Positions 11,444-15,575 of a DNA stretch of 15,575 nt are shown one piece after another. The DNA comes from DATGZH01 sp035297265 (GTDB lineage: Bacteria; Actinomycetota; Acidimicrobiia; Acidimicrobiales; RAAP-2). How positions within the stretch are numbered: position 1 is the first letter of the stretch; every line of letters starts with the position of its first letter. Both the position numbers and the translations under genes were made by a program. Below the pieces are notes generated by a model. The model was given only the letters and a program-made list of their open reading frames with translations, was not told the DNA's origin and did no database searches. The DNA lies in contig DATGZH010000031.1 in the NCBI GenBank assembly GCA_035297265.1, positions 1-15,575 on the forward strand. The letters are read 5' to 3'.

Positions 11444-14400
11444 GCAAGGCCTTCACCTGGGCTTTCGCCTCGGGGAGGTCCTCCAGGTCCCGCTCCTCGG
11501 CTCCACCAGGGCGGAGGAAGAGAAAGGTGCAGCGGACGACGGGACGGCCGAGGGCCTCCTCGAGGGCGAGGGCGTAGGCCCCCCCCTGGGCCCGGTAGCG
11601 GTCGAGGACCGCCGTCAGTTCCTCGTCACCCACCTGATCGGTCTTGTAGTCGACGACGACGAGGCCGTCGGGGCCGTCGACGACGAGGTCGCAGAAGCCC
11701 TCGAGCACCCGCTCCCCCACCGGGACGCCGACGTAGAGCTCCCGGAAGTAACGGCCGGCGGCCACGGCCGCCCGCACCGGTCCGGCGTCGAGGGCCGCCT
11801 GGGCCAGCTGCTCGACCTCGGCCACCCGCCCGGGCACCCCTTCGGCCGCCGCCTGCGCCGCCGCCAGCTCGGCCAGGCCCTCGCCCGTGGCCAGGTCGAC
11901 CGACTGGAGGACGGCGTGCACCGCCCGACCGACCGCCGTCCCCGCCCGGCCTCGGCGCCAGGCGGGGCGGTCGTCGGACGGCTCGACGGGCGGCGGGACC
12001 GAGCCGGCCTCGAAGAGAGCCAGCTGGCCGGGCGCCTCCTCCTCGGCCAGCCGGACCACCGCGGTGGCGGCGAGCGTCCTCGGCCGGGCCGCCCGAGCGA
12101 GCAGGGCCTCCCGGGCGACGGCCCACGACTGCCGCTCCTCGGGCCCGTCGGGCTCGACCGGCCCCCCGTCCCGGGTCGGCGGTGCCGGGGGCGGGGGCGG
12201 GAGGGTGGGAGCGTCGAGCCGCCGCCACGCGGTGGGGCAGGACGCCGCGGCCTCGGCGAGGGCCGCGGCGAGCGAGGGCCGCCGCTCGCCGTCGGCGTGG
12301 TGGACCGAGACCACGAGGTGGTCCATGGCCCGGGTGGCCGCGACGTAAAGGAGGCGCAGGCGCTCGTGCCCCTCGAGCTCCTCCTCCGCCGCGGCCAGCC
12401 GCTCCCAGCCCGACGTCTCGACCGTGGCGCCCACCTTCACCTCGGCGCCGGCCTCGCCGAAGAGGACCCGGGCGTTACCCGCCGGGTTCGGTCGGACGTT
12501 CAAGCCACTCAGCACGACGACGGGGAACTCGAGACCCTTCGCCGCGTGGACCGTCATGATGCGCACCGCGTCGTGGTCGCCCTCGGGTACGACCGGCTCG
12601 GCGACCCGCGACTCCTCGGCCGCCTGGACCTCGGCCCAGGCGAGGAAGCCCCGCACGTCGCCGCCGAAGGCGTCGGCGTACCGGCGGGCCTGGTCGACCA
12701 CGTAGCGCAGGCGACGCCAGGCCTCCCGCGGGCGGGGCTCGTCGAGCGAGAGGGCGAGGAGGCGCCGCTCGGCGAGGATCCGCTCGAGGAGGCTGCTCAC
12801 CTCGCACCACCACCGCTCCCGGTGGAGCGCGTCGAGAGCCCGCTGGGCCACGGCCACGGGATGGTGCACCGCGCCGGACGGCGGCCGAACCCGGTAGTCC
12901 CAGCGGCCGCCGCGCTCGACGAAGTCGAAGAGGTCGTCGTCGCCGCAGCCGAACATCGTCGAGCGCAGCGCGGCCACCACCGCCACCTCGTCGGTCGGGT
13001 CGTCGACCGCCCGGAGCACGGTCAGGAGGTCCACGACCTCGCGGCTGGCGTAGACGAGCGAGCTCGTCTCGAGCCGGTAGGGCAGCCCGGCGGCGTCGAG
13101 CGCCTCCTGGAGGTACGGCAGCGTGGTCCGCGACGGCACGAGCACGGCCACGTCGGCCAGCCGGGTCGGTCGGCGGTCGTCACCGACGGGCCAACCCTCG
13201 CCGCGTGCCCGGGTGATGGCCGCCGCGACGTCGGCCGCCTCGGTCGTGCGCAGCGTCTCGAGCGGCGTCCCCGCCGCGGCCGGGCCGCCGAGGAGCACGA
13301 CCGGCGGCGCCGTCGGACCCTCGGGCGGACCGGCGGGGCGCGTCGGCGTGAGCGGGTCGTAGGCCGGCTGTGAGCCGGGGACGCCCTCACCGATGAGCTC
13401 GCCGAACACCGCGTTGACGAAGTCGAGGACGCCGGGGACGGACCGGTGGTTGTGGCTCAGGCGGAGGGGCTCCCGGCCGAAGCGGTCGCGCATGGCCACG
13501 AAGAGCTGCACGTCGGCCCGACGGAAACGGTAGATCGACTGCTGGCCGTCGCCGACGAAGAAGAGGCGCCCGGGCGCCACCTCGAGCTCCTGCCACGGCC
13601 GGTCGCCGGCCGACGGCGACGGCGACGCGATGCGCACGGCCAGCTCTGCCTGGATGGGGTCGGTGTCCTGGAACTCGTCGATGAACTGGTAGCGGTACCG
13701 GGCCCCGAGCGCCGCCGCCACGTCGGGCCGCCACCGCAGCAGCTCCCGCGCCTGGACCAGGAGGTCGTGGTACTCGAGGCGCCCCTCCCGGCGCCGCTCG
13801 TCGGCCGCGGCCAGCGTGAGGCCGCCGAGCGCAGCGAGGAGGTTGGCCAGCCCGGCGCGGGCCGCGCCGAGCAGCAGCTCCCTGCGGGCCCGCTCGGCCG
13901 TCTCGAGGTGGCCGCGCACCTCGTCGATCCGCCCCGACCAGGCATCCTTGCGGCCGAGCCGGGCGTCGAGCCGTCCCACGTCGGACAACGCCGAGAGGAG
14001 CTCGTACTCGCTCGTCGCCCCGGCCACTCGCGCCGCGAGCACCGCCACCTTCTCCAGGTGGGTCAGCAGCTTGTCCGCCGTCTCGGTGCAGCAGCCGTCG
14101 AGGGCGAGCGCCTCGGCGAGCGATCGCTCGAGGGGCCCGGGGTCGACCGGGCCGAGTGGCAGCGGGCGCGGCGGGTGGTCGGCCACGAGGTCCCAGCTCG
14201 CGTTCAATTGCCGGGCGATCTCCTCGAGGTGGTCGAGGCCGATCCCGCAGGCGAGGCACCGGCGGAGCGAGGGCGCGAGGTCGGTGTCGTCGAGCAGCGC
14301 GTCCACGAAACCGGCCCAGCGCTCGCCGAAGGCCACGCTCGAGCGCACCTCGTCGAACACCTCGAACACCGGCGGGAGGCCCGCTTCGAAGGGGTGCTCG

Positions 14401-14771
14401 GCGAGCACCCGCCGGGCGAAGGCGTGCAGCGTGCCGATGGCCGCCCCGTCGATCTCGGTCAGCGCCTCGGCCGCCCGCTGGCCGCGCTCCGCCCGCGTCC
14501 TCCCCGGCACGCCCCGGTCGTCGTCGGCCTCTCCGTCCGCCGCCTGACGCTCGAGCTCGTCGGCGAGGCGGTCGCGCAGCTCGGCCGCCGCCGCCTCGGT
14601 GAACGTGATGGCCGCCACCTCGCCCAGCCGGGCCCGGCCCGAGAGCACGAGCTCGCAGATGCGGGCGACGAGGGCGGTGGTCTTCCCGGTCCCGGCGCCC
14701 GCTTCGACGAACCAGGTCTCGTCCAGCCGCTCGCGAACGGCCCGCCGGGCCTCGCCGTCGGTGAGGCTCAC
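11430..14771 (-). CDS. addA: AddA/RecB-like UvrD helicase-nuclease
   Basis: Encodes 1113 residues from GTG 14771, whose GTGA overlaps the stop of the upstream addB-like gene by 4 bp. Superfamily 1A helicase motifs are in order: Walker A AGAGTGKT (24-31), AITFTEAAAAEL, Walker B DEFQD (365-369), VGDGQQSIYRFR (406-417), VHAAKGLEF (741-749) and YVAATRA (809-815). A C-terminal RecB-family nuclease follows, with His952, Asp1028, Asp1041 and Lys1043 (VVDYKTD) and Gln1062/Tyr1066. Such enzymes unwind and resect double-strand breaks to start RecA-dependent repair and also degrade unprotected DNA. The arrangement addB-addA in one operon supports AddAB. Mycobacterial-type AdnAB is the main alternative, since both subunits of that complex also carry helicase and nuclease parts. 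All catalytic residues look intact. Confidence 0.9.
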   Translation of the reverse strand: MSLTDGEARRAVRERLDETWFVEAGAGTGKTTALVARICELVLSGRARLGEVAAITFTEAAAAELRDRLADELERQAADGEADDDRGVPGRTRAERGQRAAEALTEIDGAAIGTLHAFARRVLAEHPFEAGLPPVFEVFDEVRSSVAFGERWAGFVDALLDDTDLAPSLRRCLACGIGLDHLEEIARQLNASWDLVADHPPRPLPLGPVDPGPLERSLAEALALDGCCTETADKLLTHLEKVAVLAARVAGATSEYELLSALSDVGRLDARLGRKDAWSGRIDEVRGHLETAERARRELLLGAARAGLANLLAALGGLTLAAADERRREGRLEYHDLLVQARELLRWRPDVAAALGARYRYQFIDEFQDTDPIQAELAVRIASPSPSAGDRPWQELEVAPGRLFFVGDGQQSIYRFRRADVQLFVAMRDRFGREPLRLSHNHRSVPGVLDFVNAVFGELIGEGVPGSQPAYDPLTPTRPAGPPEGPTAPPVVLLGGPAAAGTPLETLRTTEAADVAAAITRARGEGWPVGDDRRPTRLADVAVLVPSRTTLPYLQEALDAAGLPYRLETSSLVYASREVVDLLTVLRAVDDPTDEVAVVAALRSTMFGCGDDDLFDFVERGGRWDYRVRPPSGAVHHPVAVAQRALDALHRERWWCEVSSLLERILAERRLLALSLDEPRPREAWRRLRYVVDQARRYADAFGGDVRGFLAWAEVQAAEESRVAEPVVPEGDHDAVRIMTVHAAKGLEFPVVVLSGLNVRPNPAGNARVLFGEAGAEVKVGATVETSGWERLAAAEEELEGHERLRLLYVAATRAMDHLVVSVHHADGERRPSLAAALAEAAASCPTAWRRLDAPTLPPPPPAPPTRDGGPVEPDGPEERQSWAVAREALLARAARPRTLAATAVVRLAEEEAPGQLALFEAGSVPPPVEPSDDRPAWRRGRAGTAVGRAVHAVLQSVDLATGEGLAELAAAQAAAEGVPGRVAEVEQLAQAALDAGPVRAAVAAGRYFRELYVGVPVGERVLEGFCDLVVDGPDGLVVVDYKTDQVGDEELTAVLDRYRAQGGAYALALEEALGRPVVRCTFLFLRPGGAEERDLEDLPEAKAQVKALLTRR

Positions 14772-15575
14772 GGCCGCCCCCCGGTCCGCTGCGGCTCCGC
14801 CAGCGCGACGTAGCGGGCGAGGGCGGGGTCGCCGGCGAGGCGGTCCCAGGCCCGGCCCTTGTCGGCCGGGCAGGCCCCCTTGAAGTCGCAGAAGTGGCAG
14901 TTGGCGAAGTCGCCGCGCTCGTCGCTCCCCGGTCGGGCCGGGAAGTGGCCGGCCTCGATACCGTCGACGAGCACGGTGACGACCTCGTCGAACCGCTGCA
15001 GGTGCGCGTCGGAGAGCTCGACCGGCACCTGCCGGAAGCCAACCCGCCCGCTCACGAACCAGTAGAGCGCCCGCACCGGCTGCGACGGTGCGAACGCCCC
15101 GCGGGCGGCCAGGCCGTAGACCGGCAACTGCAGCTTCTGACCCCGCACCACGGGGTCCTCGGCCAGCTCGTCGAAGCCGTAGTCCCGGCCGGTCTTGTAG
15201 TCGATGACGGTCACGCCCGAACCGTCGGGCGACCGGTCGACCCGGTCGACGAAGCCCCGGAACGAGAGGGTGCGCTCCCCATCGAGAGCCACGGTCACCG
15301 GCGCACCCACGCCTGGGCCGAAGCGGAGCTCGACCGCAGCGGGGACCATGCCGGTCTCGGCCCGGTAGCGGGCGTCATGGTCGAGGAAGGCCGAGAGGTC
15401 CCGCTCGACCGTCGCCCGGTCGAGCTCCCAGAGGAGCGGCCGACCGACGAGGCCGGCCTGCTCGTACTCGGCGAACACCTCCTTGGCCACGACGGCCATC
15501 CGGTCGTAGGCCGCGGCGGGCCACGGCTCGCCGGGCGAGATCCGAGCGGCGAAGGGCCGGGCGATCTCGTCGGCC
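14768..15575 (-). CDS. addB: AddB-like nuclease subunit, C-terminal part (cut by window edge)
   Basis: The frame is open to the right edge, so only about 268 C-terminal residues are visible; the ATG at 15499 is internal, as coding similarity continues upstream. A PD-(D/E)XK RecB-type nuclease is shown by FRGFVDRVD, VIDYKTGRD and GQKLQLPVYGLA. After it comes Cys-X2-Cys-X5-Cys (CHFCDFKGAC, coded at 14870-14899). Its spacing matches the last three iron-sulfur ligands of Bacillus AddB; the first ligand should lie upstream, outside the window. The protein should form the second nuclease of a heterodimeric helicase-nuclease with the next gene, whose start overlaps its stop. Whether an N-terminal AddB-type inactivated helicase or an AdnA-type motor is present cannot be seen. 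Confidence 0.85.
   Translation of the reverse strand, partial: ADEIARPFAARISPGEPWPAAAYDRMAVVAKEVFAEYEQAGLVGRPLLWELDRATVERDLSAFLDHDARYRAETGMVPAAVELRFGPGVGAPVTVALDGERTLSFRGFVDRVDRSPDGSGVTVIDYKTGRDYGFDELAEDPVVRGQKLQLPVYGLAARGAFAPSQPVRALYWFVSGRVGFRQVPVELSDAHLQRFDEVVTVLVDGIEAGHFPARPGSDERGDFANCHFCDFKGACPADKGRAWDRLAGDPALARYVALAEPQRTGGRP

Noticed and set aside
13387..15042. 551-codon open frame on the minus strand in another frame
   Set aside because: It shadows the addA/addB-like genes, whose motifs are in the other frame; the translation is Arg/Pro/Gly-rich, as expected of off-frame high-GC DNA.

Overview
The window looks like chromosomal DNA of a high-GC actinobacterium. Core rows are very GC-rich (14101-14160 counts 48 of 60 G/C by hand). 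GTG starts are common, several genes appear leaderless behind a TANNNT -10 box, and the gene content is ordinary heterotroph metabolism. Acidimicrobiia or a relative is my best guess, but that is inference.

Layout, left to right. (1) About 1-2866 is the end of an integrated mobile element. It has lower GC (361-420 counts 33 of 60). It carries a HEPN-domain protein on the minus strand and, divergently, a small zinc-finger protein translationally coupled to a tyrosine recombinase. The element abuts the 3' end of a tRNA-Tyr gene (2867-2948, minus), the likely attachment site. Its other end lies left of the window. (2) 3029-5103 holds yajQ (plus) facing cobT, which overlaps a GtrA-like membrane protein gene (minus). 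(3) 5171-7301 holds a GH1 beta-glycosidase (minus) divergent from a TesB-type acyl-CoA thioesterase (plus). The thioesterase converges on citrate synthase (7314-8582, minus) with a hairpin at the junction. (4) 8704-11159, minus: a UDP-sulfoquinovose synthase-like epimerase (sqdB/SQD1 type), followed by a single-pass membrane protein of unknown function. (5) 11430-15575, minus: an addB-addA-like pair encoding a helicase-nuclease for double-strand-break processing. The addB-like gene is cut by the right edge.

How the parts relate. Integrase, zinc-finger protein and HEPN protein belong together as element maintenance plus cargo. The HEPN protein is the best candidate for a poorly described defence or toxin function. 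The SQD1-like enzyme is the most notable core gene because it points to sulfoquinovose-containing glycolipids or glycans in an apparently non-photosynthetic bacterium. The remaining core genes are unlinked housekeeping functions: cobamide nucleotide-loop assembly, TCA cycle entry, acyl-CoA hydrolysis and DNA repair. I saw no CRISPR array, insertion sequence or rRNA.
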